DNA of 64,000 bases from Platerodrilus igneus (taxonomy: Eukaryota; Arthropoda; Insecta; Coleoptera; Lycidae): NCBI GenBank assembly GCA_036346225.1, contig JARFIW010001739.1:12627001-12691000 (forward strand), given 5' to 3'. Under the pieces are notes generated by a model that did not search any database, had not been told where the DNA came from, and was given only the letters and a program-made list of their open reading frames with translations. Made by a program: the position numbers and the translations under genes. This document shows positions 12,114 to 23,779 of the stretch, piece by piece. Positions within the stretch are counted from its first letter, which is position 1, and each line of letters starts with the position of its first letter.

Positions 12114-13390
12114 CAACATACCCAACGTCACCCCCCTCGCATACGCAAATGATGTCACATTCCTTATCCACGGTAACTCCAGATCCTCCATTGAACAAAC
12201 AGCCCATACACTGACATTTCAGGTAGAATCCTGGTCAGTTATAAATAAGCAATCATTATCCCCAACCTAATCAAAACTTCTCCTGCTGAAAGGCTTTCTA
12301 AACCCACAACGTCTTCCCAAGATCCAAGATCCTAAACACCCCGCTTAGATTCTCCCCTTACGTATGATACTTAGGACTGTATATAGACACTCGGCTACAC
12401 ACACACACACACGCACTTAACCAAACTAAGAACAAAAACACAGATCATACTAAAGAATTTCCAAAAATCACTACCAACTTCAATACATCTATCCACACAC
12501 ACTCGACATCTGATTTTTTCCCAAATTATAATCCCTGTCATACAGTACGCATCCGATACCTTGTTGACATTAACCCCACCTTCTTCTAGAACGAAACTAA
12601 ACAAAATAGTCCGCCCCTTCCTGCTATATACATCCCGCGCATACAGAACTACATCCACACTAGCCCTATATACCATTCTTCAAATCCCTGTCATAGAATT
12701 ACAACTCAACGCAGCCATATAAACCCGAAACTTGAAACACAACCTTCCATTCCAGCTCCACGACACCACCTAACTCCTGACGACTACAGAACACTGCCTA
12801 AGTACAACATTAAAACCCGCATTCGTTCCTCGTTAAACTATTCCTGGCAACAACTTTGGTACACATCCCCATCCGGCAGATACATATACGACCTGTTCCC
12901 CGAACTACTAGATATCCCACAACACGTATCCCACTCCAACCTTCAAATTATACAATTTCTAACCTCTCACGGTAAATTTCGATCCAAACTTCACTCCTTC
13001 AACATCACCCCATACCCATATTGTCCTTGCGACAACTCCTCACCTGAGACTCCTAACTACCTCATCTACACATGTTCACTTTTATCCACCTCCTGCTCAA
13101 ACTTCAAATCCGCACTAAACCTAAATCCCTTCACTCCACTACCTAACCTAACACAACTCATCACGCACAATCCTGAGCTACTAAACATATTCCTTACCGA
13201 CATTCTAAACACAAAACCCCCAATTAACAACTAAACACTGTAATACATAACCCCCACATCCCACACTGCACAACAACATTGCGCACTCCTTTACATTAAG
13301 CATCTAGGTACTGCGACAAAAGGGGGACTTGCCTCATCGAAAACCAATTAAAACAGCAGACCTCCACACACCATGATGAACCACCATCTT
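12114..13390 (+). pseudogene. R1-clade LINE, ORF2 second part (RT end and C-terminal zinc knuckle)
   Basis: This continues the RT interrupted at 10,123. The catalytic box reads LAYANDVTF (about 12,137-12,163), so the first aspartate of the usual YADD is replaced by asparagine. Further downstream come the R1-type C-terminal blocks: IIQFLTSHGKFRSKL (about 12,945-12,990), then a cysteine motif C-x-C-x(13)-C around 13,020-13,075 with ETPNYLIYTC. The last recognisable codons end with a stop at about 13,232 and a short 3' tail follows. Stops and frameshifts are frequent; the copy is dead. Confidence 0.75.
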
Positions 13391-13890
13391 TAAAAAAGAA
13401 CTTTTATTTTGAAATTATCACCGTTTATTTGCTTACATGTATTTCATTTAAATTGTATATATTTTACTAACCAGTATGGATGTCTATTCAGGAATGGTTA
13501 TAAATAGATGTTTAAAATGAAAAAAAATCACCAATGACATTTTCTATAATAATTTACTCGGGAGAGTGGTACATTTCGAATTATCTACGGTATATTTTGG
13601 TACATTTCGGGTGCATTTCATTAAGATCATTTTATAAAAATCTTAACATTTGCTGGCTATCATTTTCCCAGCTCTCCTAACGATTTTCACAATAGTTTCA
13701 GAAGGACAAAGGTACATTTCGAAATATTAACGGTTCATTCAAGTACATCTTGAGAACAATTTGGGAATGCATAAATTATTACCTTTTTTAAAAGGGGGAG
13801 ATAAGCTAATAAACCCCCAAACAAAGCATAAGTTTATGACACATATATCACTGACAAACATTTAATCATTTCAAAACTCGAAACTTTTTT
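13391..13890. repeat. non-coding stretch with repeated GGTACATTTCG boxes
   Basis: GGTACATTTCG occurs at about 13,568, 13,598 and 13,711, twice followed by AAT..ATCTACGGT or AATATTAACGGT-like sequence. This suggests a degenerate tandem or dispersed repeat. No coding signal. Confidence 0.4.
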
Positions 13891-13893
13891 AAA

Positions 13894-13965
13894 CGCCGCG
13901 GGACGTAGGACAAATTATTAAAAACGGAACTATCCCGCCAAAAGCGGGACGTCTGGCCACCCTAC
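13894..13965 (-). mobile_element. DNA-transposon terminus, probably hAT
   Basis: On the minus strand the stretch reads AGGGTGGCCAGACGTCCCG, then a hairpin (TCCCGC/GCGGGA around AAAA), then a second GTCCCGCGG. This GGGTGGCCAGACGTCCCG pattern is familiar as the end of widespread hAT-like elements. The opposite terminus was not found in the window, so this is a fragment. Confidence 0.45.
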
Positions 13966-14994
13966 CTAAGCACAAACAGAACAAACCAGATTTATTAAAT
14001 TAAACTCTATAAAGTTCCTTTTGTAAGCTTCAAAACGTCATAAGTGTACACCTTATATAAACGTCAATTGTCTAGTGTGAAAATATGGCGTTCTATTGTT
14101 CGGTTTAGATGTAGTTGTCGTTCACTTCTTGTGTGTGAATAGCGCGTTTCCGTTCAAGTGTAGACCGTTTGATGCCTCCTTACAATATTCTTTCTTCAAA
14201 GATCATCCATTAATTTAGCTAAATAAAACAATAAACTGAGGCTAGCTGTTATCTAGAAATATGAAAAAAATGAATACACTATATCTGTAGTTTCCTATAA
14301 TTTACTCGGCCCTTTGTAATTGCATCTCTATTGTAGTGGAATCGCGTAATCAAAGGGCTTAACCTATAATAGTTAACAATCAGACACAATTCCACTATTA
14401 CTTGTTTTGCATTTCAAAGGAAACTATTATGTGTTACTCGAAATTACAATAACCTACTGGAATTCCGCATTATCGAGTTTACAAACTGATATCAAAAGTG
14501 CTTTATATCCTTTCAGACACAATTGATGAAAAGTCAAGCTAACAATCGATAAGCGCTATTGGCAGGAATATTAATTTACTTGACAAGATTAATGTTTCTC
14601 GGCATGTGATCCTTAAATTATGAATATATTATAAATGGAGAGATAATGGATGTGTAGGCTTTCATAAACTGTAACCCTTAGACATAATTACCGGAGGGGA
14701 TATTATTTAGGTTTAGTCAATTAAAATTTTCAATTTAGCGTAACGCTTTAGCTATTCATACTGGCGAACCTATAGTTTTAACTCAAAGACACATTATACG
14801 AAATAAAATTTTTAGTGCTGACAATGTAATCAATAACAATTATATAGAGCTCGAAAAACAACCTAATTTAATTCAAAGCTTGTATATAAGGTTTATTTTT
14901 GAACTTCACAGCATAAGAATTTTCACATGACACAAAACTGATTTGAAAATGAATGCAGTAGAAATTTAGACAATAATGATGTCGATAAAAATTG
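13966..14994. other. non-coding, nothing recognised
   Basis: AT-rich sequence with no coding frames, no evident repeats and no RNA genes. Confidence 0.4.
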
Positions 14995-15765
14995 TGTTAC
15001 GTTTATTTTCCGCATAAGTTAATTACAGTAATTATCCTTCTGCTGGTCTTCTTTGTTGTCGGTCCCTGGACCGATTGTGTTTCCCCCATCCGCTCCTGTG
15101 GTAGATGCTTTCTAGTCCGTCTTTCGTTCTTCGGAAACCACGAGTTAGTCGACTTTGGGACTAGTTAGCATTTCTTTTTTTGGTTCTTCGGCTTCGACTA
15201 CCACAGTTGAGAGTACATCGTTTCCTTTTACCAGCGTTCCTCACCTCTCCTTTTCGTTCTCCCTTGTTGTCTCTTTGGTTACTTGAGGCTTGACCTTTAT
15301 GCCCTATTTTGGTTGGCACTGTTGGTTTTCTTCCTCGTTCCTTTTCTTCTTTTGAGCTTGAAGACTTTACTGTTTCTTCACAAGAAATATTCGTCCTCCG
15401 ACGACTTTTTCAGTATCCATACCGTTCCATCTTAGTCCTCCTTGATTACGTATTACCCGTATTCCCTTCCTTCTTTCCTTTTTTTTTTCTTCTTTTTCGT
15501 TCTCCCTTTTTATTCTTGGCCCTTCAAGCCGGATAAAAGTTTTTTGTGCGTTTTGTTGGGTGGTTCTTTTTTTGGTCTCTTTATATCCGTAACGAGTTTT
15601 GTTTTAATTTTCAAGCAAATTTTTTTACTTTTTTTCTCTTTGGGTTTTTCTGTTGGTCCTGCCCCCTCCTATTATTTAGTTCCCTACTACAACCTTTTGT
15701 TTTTGCTGGAGGACAGGGGATTTGTTACGTTTATTTTCCGCATAAGTTAATTACACTAATTTTCA
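14995..15765 (+). repeat. ~700-bp pyrimidine-rich block bracketed by a ~40-bp direct repeat
   Basis: TGTTACGTTTATTTTCCGC followed by ATAAGTTAATTACA occurs at about 14,996 and again at about 15,723. Between the two copies the plus strand is dominated by T and C, especially at 15,470-15,520 and 15,590-15,660. Open frames here encode Phe/Leu/Ser-rich strings that simply reflect composition. TGTTACG resembles the inverted end (CGTAACA) of the LTR family at 41.4 kb and 58.0 kb, but no other similarity was seen. Confidence 0.55.
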
Positions 15766-16745
15766 ACTCAAACCCCTTTAGCGTTAAAAACGAAAATTAA
15801 TTTAGTAAACTTAAAATAACCCTGTCCGTTGCTAATTCATTATCCGTTTGTCTAAATTCCACGTCTACCGTTCAATAAAATTGTTAATTTATAAACAATA
15901 ATAAATACGCTGTCTATAAATTTCCTAACGCAAACCCCTTTTACTTTTACAATGAAAATTTATTCGATAAATTAAATGCTTTGTTTTAGTTATCCCGTAA
16001 TCTCTTAAATTCTTCAATAACATCCTGTTTATAATAATAAATACGCTTTCTATAAATTTTTACGTTGAACATAGTTATTTCGAAACAACAAGTTTGTGCT
16101 ACAATTGAATGGTTCGTATCCTGTTTTTAGGTAACCTTCAATTTGATAAACATTACGACTGCGTATATTGGGTTTTCTCGATGGTGCCAAAGTAACGACT
16201 TGTTGAATTGAAATAATGCTCGCGCACTCTCCGATATAAGCCGGGTTTTCCAGTTATCGCGCTTCGATAAGCTAGAATGTTTGCTTTGCGAGCTCGTGTT
16301 ATTTTGAATTTGATTGTAGAGCGTGTGCATTGATGCACTAGTAAAAAATATTCGTTCTGTTATTCCAAGAGCGAGACACGTTTCGCCTCTAACAAATGTG
16401 AAGATGTTTTTTGTGTATCGGTAAACGCTCCTGAGTCGTTAATATTAGTAAAATTTTCCTTTTTTAGCTAATTTGCTTGTTCCGTAGCCCAATTATTTTT
16501 TGATGTAGATCAACTGCTTGGGCATGTAGACCGCCGTTATAATTATGGTAGTAACGTGATTGTTGCTGACTACCGCTTCAATGCTGTGTTAGTTCACTTC
16601 CGAGTGCTGACCAGATAAGTATCCCGACACAGGTATGTGACGGTTTTTCTCTTTCAAACATACGCTGGGATTAACCCAATTTGAAATTATGTACGCTACT
16701 ATTGCTAAACCCAATTTGAAATTAGATACGCTAATGTTTGTGCTG
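15755..16745. repeat. degenerate tandem repeats
   Basis: AATAATAAATACGC.TTCTATAAATTT-type sequence recurs at about 15,895 and 16,029, and ACCCCTTT..CG..AAA..GAAAATT.ATT occurs at about 15,768 and 15,935, implying a unit of about 150 bp. A separate 37-bp duplication (ACCCAATTTGAAATTA.RTACGCTA) lies at about 16,675-16,745. Confidence 0.5.
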
Positions 16746-17385
16746 GTCAAATCCTTACTGGAAAAGTTCTTAAATTTAATGTTTGCTTTTAATTAACCAT
16801 CCGCTTATACGAAAGTATCAGCGTTATTCTTTTTGGTACTGATTAGATTTATTACTTGTTAGCTACGAATTGCGCACTTCGTGGAACAATTACTGAATTT
16901 GTCCTTAGAGTAAAATTGTTTTATTAAATAGTAACCTTAGTTAATTTTATTTTGCTGTTTCGATAGAAATTTCTTTATTTGTGTTTCTTTATTGTAAATA
17001 GAAAAACGTTGCCGATGTATTATTTTTGTGTTGCTAGGAACCCATCCACTCTCCGCATTGGTAGTTAGCCTGGTATATTATGTTTTCTTCCGCTACGTCA
17101 TTGTGCGTAGTAATTGCTTTTCAGTTCAAACGTTTCGATTAAAAATTGTTCAGGTCGTGAATATTATAACTTCCGGAAGATGACGTCACACGTTTAGTAA
17201 ACACGCGATGATACAAAATTCAAAAGTAAACTTTACCTTCTGATTAGGTAATTCTCGTGGCTAGAGGCGCCGACTTTTAAAATGTTGGCCAAGTGTCCAA
17301 CAGCTGCGAAGTTCCGAGGTTCCGAAGTCCCAAAGGAAGATTGGGGGCCTTTATTTAATGCATTTCAAACAGTAATTTTAAAAGA
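16746..17385. other. non-coding, nothing recognised
   Basis: No coding frame or repeat that I can support. It ends at the 5' truncation point of the LINE copy that follows. Confidence 0.4.
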
Positions 17386-20300
17386 AGGCCGCACTTAAAT
17401 TTAAAAATTTGAAAAAAGAAACGGCAAAAAGGCACTTGGACCTACAGAAACTAAAAGAGAAAGATATTCAAGAAAGATTCGAAAAAAAGTCAAATGAATT
17501 GCTCAAAGATATCGGGAAAATATCTGATACTAAGGAAGTAGAAACAGAATGGAATAACATTAAATCCAGCCTAGACATGGCGGCCAGAGATATTCTGGGG
17601 TATGCACAAAAGGAAAATAAGAAACCGTGAATAACAAAGGATATCCTGAATTTAATAGAAGAAAGACGAAAGTACAAAAATTAATCAGACGAAACAGGAA
17701 AACAGAGATACAAAGCCATAAAATGGGAAATTATTCGAAAATGCAGGAAAGCTAAAGAACCATGGATTGATGAAAAGTGCAAAGAGGTACAAACTAAGAT
17801 GGAAGTAGGAAAGTCAGATGAAGCATACAAACTAATTAGAATCAATTTTAAGGATATAGAACCGTATAGCAAAAATATAATTGACGCGGGAGGAAATGTC
17901 ATTATAGAAAATGTAGAGAAAGTGGGTAGATGGCAAGAATATATAGGGAATTTATATGTAGGAGAAGAACTAACTGCATTAGAAAAGGAATCAGACATTG
18001 AAAATGATGACTTGGGATATCCTATACTTAGAGATGAATTTGAAATAGCATTAAAGGGTCTGAAAAATGGTAAGGCGCCGGGTACAGATAAGGTGCAAGC
18101 GGAGACTCTAAAAGCCGCTGGTCAAGCAGTAACAGAACGTCTCTTCCAACTTGTAAGCTATATGTATGAGACAGGCGAGATACCCAAAGATTTCAAACAT
18201 AACATCATAGTAACTATACCAAAAAAGAAAGGCGCAGATAGATGTGAGAATTTTCGAACAATAAGCTTGACAGCACACGTATCAAAAATATTAACTAGAA
18301 TTGTACAAAGACGAATGGAAAAACGGGCTGAAGAAATACTAGGAGAAGACCAATTTGGGTTTAGGCGAAACAGGGGAACACGGGAAGCTATCTTAGCTCT
18401 GAGGGTGATAATGGAGAAAACAATCGAAAAAGGGGAAAGCGTGTATATAGGATTTGTAGATCTGGAAAAAGCATTTGACAATGTAAAATGGAAAAAAATG
18501 TTCGAAATACTCAAAAAGATTGGAATTAGTTATAGGGATAGACTGATAGTACATGGCTTATACAAAGTGCAAACAGGAGTAATAGAATTATAGCAGGAAC
18601 GTAGAGTAGTAAACATCAAGAAAGGGGTAAGACAGGGATGTGCCCTATCCCCATTAATTTTTAACTTGTACATTGAGGAGGCACTGAATACTGTCAAATG
18701 CAGGAAGACATTTGGAATTACTATGCAGGGACAAAAAATAGATATACTTAGATTTGCAGATGATATAGCGGTATTAGCATCTAGCAAGGAAGAGTTAGAA
18801 GCTGCTCTCAATGAAATTGAAACGGTTCTAACAGAGAGATACGGTATGAAAATTAACAAAAGTAAAACTAAAGTACTAGTATGCAAAGGGTAGAAAAATA
18901 AATCAAAAACAAGAATACAAATATGTAACACGAACTTACAAGAGGTTAAGGATTTCTGCTACCTAGGAAGCCAAATAACGCAAGATGGGAAAAGCACAAA
19001 AGATATAAAACAAAGATTAGCACAAGGTCGTGTTACATTTAACAAGAAAAAGCAACTACTGTGCTCAAAGACCACAAACCTAGAAACAAGGAAAAGACTG
19101 CTCAAAACATATGTGTGCAGCACAGCACTGTATGGCTGTGAAGCCTGGACAGTGGGAGAAGCGGACAAGAAAAAGGTAGAAGCCTTTGGAATGTGGTGCT
19201 ACAGACGTATGATGAAGATATCATGGACAGACAAAGTTAAGAACGAAGAGGTACTAAAAATGGTAGGGGAAGAAAGAAATATGTGGAAAACGGTAAAAAA
19301 TAGGAGAGATAGGATGATTGGCCACATACTACGGCATGAAGGAATAGTGCGGAATATACTAGAAACAAAGATAGGAAAAAAGAGAAGAAGAGGTAGACCT
19401 AGGTTAGACTACTGCACACAGATAGTGAAAGATGTAGGCTGTAGGAGTTTCAGGGAAATGTGTAAGCTAGCTCAAAAGAGAAATCAATGGAGGTACGCAT
19501 CCAACCAGTCCCAAGATGGATAAATTAATGACGAAGAAAGTAGCTGCACTTAAATATGATATTCATTATAAGCAACTACAAGCATTGGAGGGGCAATATT
19601 CTCGAATAATGGTAATTGCGTGAAAGCATTTACTGGAAAACTATTATTTCGGCAAATGTCTAAGTGTTGGGGGATCTTGGCAGCCACAGATTGCTTAACC
19701 CCCTTCAATAAATCTCTGTGAAATAAGGCATAATATTAGAAAACAATATAAGGGGAACCGAGCTGTATTACTGTGTGAGAATTTCAGGGAACCATGTAGG
19801 TTAGTTTAGAAAAGAAATAAGTGCAAGTACATGTCTAACCAGTTTTGAGACGGGAAACCCAATGACGAAAAAATAAGCGCAGACAAATCTGATGATTATT
19901 ATAAACAACTAGTTGTTTGTTGTGAAATATCTGCAACTAATGTTGACTGTGCGAAAAGACATATTGGAAAAAATATTAAATCAGTAAATGTTCAAGTGCT
20001 GGGGGAACTTGGCAGCCACAGGCTGCTTACCCCCCTTCGCAACCACTGAATGTCGGAGAAATAGGGTATATAATTGTAAAACAATAGAAGGTGACCGAAC
20101 TGCATCTAACAAGAAAGAACGGCGCCTATGATGAAAGACAATAAACATAGAACAAAAACATGTTGAAAGCGTATGTGTGGAGCACAGCACAGACAATATG
20201 CCTACGAAATACGAGCAGTTTGAAAAGCAGACAGAAGAACAGTAGCGGCCTTTGAAATGCCGTGATTTAGATGTTTGAGGATGGACAGACAAAGGTAATA

Positions 20301-20573
20301 ACAAATAGGTTATAAAAACAGTAAGGGAACAAGGATATCTTTGGGAAAAAATATGATAAATAGAAGAGCATAATACGTTCTAAGTCATTTTTGGGGAGTA
20401 GTATGGGATATATGACAAGCAGGGATAGGAAAAAAGAGGCGGATGTAGACCTAGATCAGATAGTGATAGATGCAGACTGTGCAAATTTCGGGGAAATCTG
20501 TAGGTTAGTTCAGATTAGGGAACAATGATGGTACGCGTCTAACCAGTTTCAGGACTGAAGACCCAATGATGAT
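17386..20573 (+). mobile_element. RTE-clade LINE, 5'-truncated copy (copy b)
   Basis: Homology to the longer copy at 34,072-38,392 begins abruptly at GAAGGCCGCACTTAAATTT, the point equivalent to 35,203 in that copy. The endonuclease and 5' UTR are therefore absent. The element contains a broken RT gene (17,409-19,523), a 3' UTR of about 1 kb and a (GAT)n tail at about 20,559-20,573. I could not identify a convincing target-site duplication. The two copies are very similar over their whole common length, so they are recent relatives. Confidence 0.85.
17409..19523 (+). pseudogene. RTE LINE reverse transcriptase, broken
   Basis: Encodes the endonuclease-RT linker, RT and C-terminal domain of an RTE/'craniofacial development protein 2-like' LINE polyprotein. 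RT blocks visible are GKAPGTDKVQAE (about 18,075), TIPKKKGADRCENFRTISL (about 18,215), EDQFGFRRNRGTREA (about 18,345), FVDLEKAFDNV (about 18,450) and the catalytic FADDIAVL (about 18,752). The C-terminal part is at 19,113-19,523, ending RYASNQSQDG and then stop. Breaks: TGG to TGA at about 17,627, a frameshift near 17,650-17,790, GAG to TAG at 18,591, and a TAG at about 18,891 where the sister copy has GGG. The catalytic aspartates are intact, but the frame is not. Confidence 0.85.
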
Positions 20574-20880
20574 GATGATCTCTCTTAACCAAAAGGAAAT
20601 TAAAAACAATTGAAAATGAAAAACTATTTTTATGATGATGAACCCAAATGCAAATGTGCTGATTCTTACACTTGTTTCACGAATGAACGGGTTATATAAA
20701 CTATCTAGGTTTATATTAACGTCCATGAGCATACTGTCGTTGTCTTTATAGGGTTCCGTACCTTTAGAGGAAAAACAACAACAAGAACGTATCAATCGCG
20801 GTATTCCCTTTCTGAGTAAGCAAACCTAGCACCTGTTGCGGAAGAGATATGCAGGGTATAACCCTAGACACTACACTACT
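20574..20880. other. non-coding spacer
   Basis: Short AT-rich stretch between two LINE fragments in opposite orientation. Nothing recognised. Confidence 0.4.
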
Positions 20881-22400
20881 TTAAATCCCAATACCATTCA
20901 CAATCTTTCTCCACATCCCTCGGTCCCTATACACTTCTTTTGCCTCTGCAACCTTCATACATTGCTTTTGGCTTGCTGTTTTATTCCTTAAACTTCTCAC
21001 CTGTCGTTCTTTCAGAACCTCCTCTACTACATCCAACAATCTTTTAAGCGGTCTGCTTCTTTCAGCTCTACTAGTCAAGTTATTTGCATATATACGCTTG
21101 TAAGTCTATCCTCATTAATTCTTTCCTCAAGTCCAAATCATCTAAGCGTGCTTCGCTCGCTCAACTCCTTAAGGGTCACTTGCACCCCACACTCTGCTCT
21201 AATCCTTTCGTTTAGCACATCGTCTCTGAAGGTTTTTCAGCACATACTTATTAGAATCCTCATTCTTAAAGTATTTACACGACTAACATACTTCTTCTGC
21301 CAGAACCAGGTCTCGCTTCTGTACAGAAGAGTTGGCACAAACAGACTATTATAAATGGCCAGCTTTGCACTTATACTCAAACCCTCATTCCTGTTCACTT
21401 TCCACATGCTTCCAAACACTTTTCTTCTAGCATTTGCCATTCTTTCTTTCGAATATTTTCTCCCATTTTACATTGCCGAACGTTTTTTCCAAATCTACAA
21501 ATCTTATATACACGCTTTCTCCTTTTTCTATTGTTTTCTCATTAACACCCTTAAAGCTAAAATGGTCTGCCGTGTTCCCCTGTTTCACCTAAACCCAAAC
21601 TGTACTTTTCATAGTATTACCTCAGCCCGTTTACTCATCCGTCTAGTTAATATTTTTTACACGTGTGCTGTTAAACTTATTGTTCAAAAGTTTTCACATT
21701 TATCCCAACTTTCTTTTTTGGTATAGTGACTATGGTGTTACGTTTGAAATCTTTGGGTATATCGCTCGTCCCATACATACAACTTAGAAGTTGGAAGAGA
21801 CGTTCTCTTACTACTTGTCCTACAGTTTTTCGAGTTTTTGCTTGCACCTTACCTATAGCTGGTGCTTTATTAATTTTCAAACTCTTTAATGCTAATTCAA
21901 ACTCATTTATAAATATAGGATATCCAAGTCGTCCTTTTAAATATTTGATTCCTGTTCTAGTGCCTGTCCTGCATATAAATTCTCTATATATTCTTGCCAT
22001 CTAACCACTTTCTCTACATCTTATATAATGACGTTTCTTTCCCCCCACCTACCCTCAACCCTTATATTTTTGCTATACGGTTTTATATCCCTAAAATTCA
22101 TTCTAATTAGTTTGTATGCTTCGTCCGTCTTTCCTATTTCCATCTTAGTTTATACGTCTTTACACGTTTCATCAATCCATTGCTCTTTAACTTTCTTGCA
22201 TTTGCGAATAATTTCCCAGTTTATGGCTTTGTGTCTTTTCCTGCTTTGTCTGGTCTGTTTTTGTATTTTCGTCTTTCTTCTATAGAACTTTGAATATCCT
22301 TTGTTGCTCAAAGTTTTTTATTTTCTTTTCGTTTATACCCAGAAATATATCTGGCCGCCATATTTAAACTGCATTTAATGTTATTCCATTCTCTTTCTAA
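20881..22400 (-). mobile_element. older RTE-like LINE fragments
   Basis: The minus strand carries two parts. From about 22,400 to 21,450 it encodes a diverged relative of the RTE RT above, with LGYPIFINEFELALKSL and INKAPAIGKVQAKT (22,000-21,677) and a frame-broken VDLEK box near 21,500. At about 21,440 it switches to the C-terminal end of a different LINE subfamily: RKVFGSMWKVNRNEG, VPTLLYRSETW (21,440-21,237) and an RDRGMWRKIVNGI end at 20,920-20,881. The core RT with the catalytic FADD box is missing between them, through an internal deletion or template switch. Both parts are riddled with stops. Confidence 0.65.
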
Positions 22401-23165
22401 TTACTTTATTATTTAGAAAATCTAATGCAAATGCGAACCTGATAAAATTTCAAAAATTTCAAGTGCTTTTAACAGCAGGTGCATATTCATCCTTTGCTAT
22501 TAATGATGTGCATTGTTAAAAGTTCTGTCCAGAAAAGGCTTCTGCGGGGTAAATATAAAAATTAAAAACGTTGAAGCATAGCCGTTTTACATAATTGATT
22601 TACAGCAAGAAAGGGATTAATAAAATGTTCAAATGAAATGAAGGGTTGCCATAGAAGCAACTTAACAAAATTTACAGAAGATAAATGCATTTCTGTAACA
22701 ACTGATAGTAGTGTTTTGGAGCTATTTCAATGTGACATTTTTTTGGAATGAACACATGAAAAATAGACATTGGAATTTACACATATATGTATGTTTCCAA
22801 TTGGCTTCCTAAAAAAAAAACTTTTTCTTAAAAATTGTTACAATCGGGGACTTGTTAACACAAAGAACGTGTTGGTGTTGTTGTGGACAAATAAATATTT
22901 TTGAAAACAATTATATCAAATGCCATTTGAGACAAATATCAATGTTGAGACCAAAAATTCCAGCAATAATAAATTTTATCTACAAGTTTTTAATTTATTA
23001 TGCGATGTGAAACAATGGATTATTTTGAGGTAGTGGGTCAATTTAACTGAATTATCTGATTGGATCACTGATAATTGGGTCATGACTAGTGGGTCACATC
23101 TTAATTGAGGTGAGTGTATCATGGGTCACGTTTTAATTGATCCATGTATTTCAGTTCCTACACAA
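22401..23165. other. non-coding, nothing recognised
   Basis: AT-rich sequence, no coding potential, ending at the 4-bp target duplication CGCG (23,166-23,169) next to the errantivirus-like element that follows. Confidence 0.4.
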
Positions 23166-23169
23166 CGCG

Positions 23170-23706
23170 AGATAGGTTTTGGGCCTTTGGGAGCTTCTTT
23201 TTAAAAACATTTATTTCCCAAAAACACCTCTATCAAATTTATATTTAATATAGTAATTACAAAATGTACGTTATGTTCATTAACGTGACTTTTAATTTAA
23301 CAAATTAATCAAAGTTAATATTTTAATAATTACCAATGAGTAGCTAAAACTACCAACAATGTTAAAGTTATGAAGTTCGAGACTGACTGGCCATCAGGGG
23401 CTCCTCAGGGTATTTATGTAATCCCAGCTCTCACATCATCTTGCGGGAAAGTGCAAATCTCACAGTCTGCTATTTCTTGATAACGTACAATGTCTTGTTC
23501 TAGGTAACGTTTTAATTAAGACTGCTTTATTGCAGTTCCTTGTATCTGTACCTGCAGTATCAGGTTGCTTCCGTTCCTATGTCTGATATGAACTTGATTA
23601 ACCTTTAATATTATAACTTTCAATTAATACATTGTAACATACTATTATTAAGACATAACAAATGCATTTAAATTTTTATACATATTGATATGGGGGATAT
23701 GTAACT
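23170..23706 (-). repeat. 3' LTR of copy B
   Basis: 537 bp on the minus strand, starting AGTTACATATCCCCC and ending AAAACCTATCT. It matches the 5' LTR at 44,332-44,953 over its length and resembles the copy A LTR (AGTTA...TAACT), the terminal pattern known for errantiviruses. It is preceded on the element side by a purine tract (CTCGGGAGG-like on the minus strand just past 23,706). Confidence 0.85.
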
Positions 23707-23779
23707 CCTCCCGACTTAGAGGAAAATTAAGGGTTATACTTAATTTTTAAAACTCATTGTCCCTAAAATTTCATTTGTA

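Noticed and set aside
15309..15800. Phe-rich membrane-like proteins
   Set aside because: Three overlapping frames all appear hydrophobic because of T/C-rich composition.
18158..18931. Minus-strand genes antisense to the LINE RT
   Set aside because: They are shadow frames; the same frames recur antisense to the LINE at 35,971-36,327.
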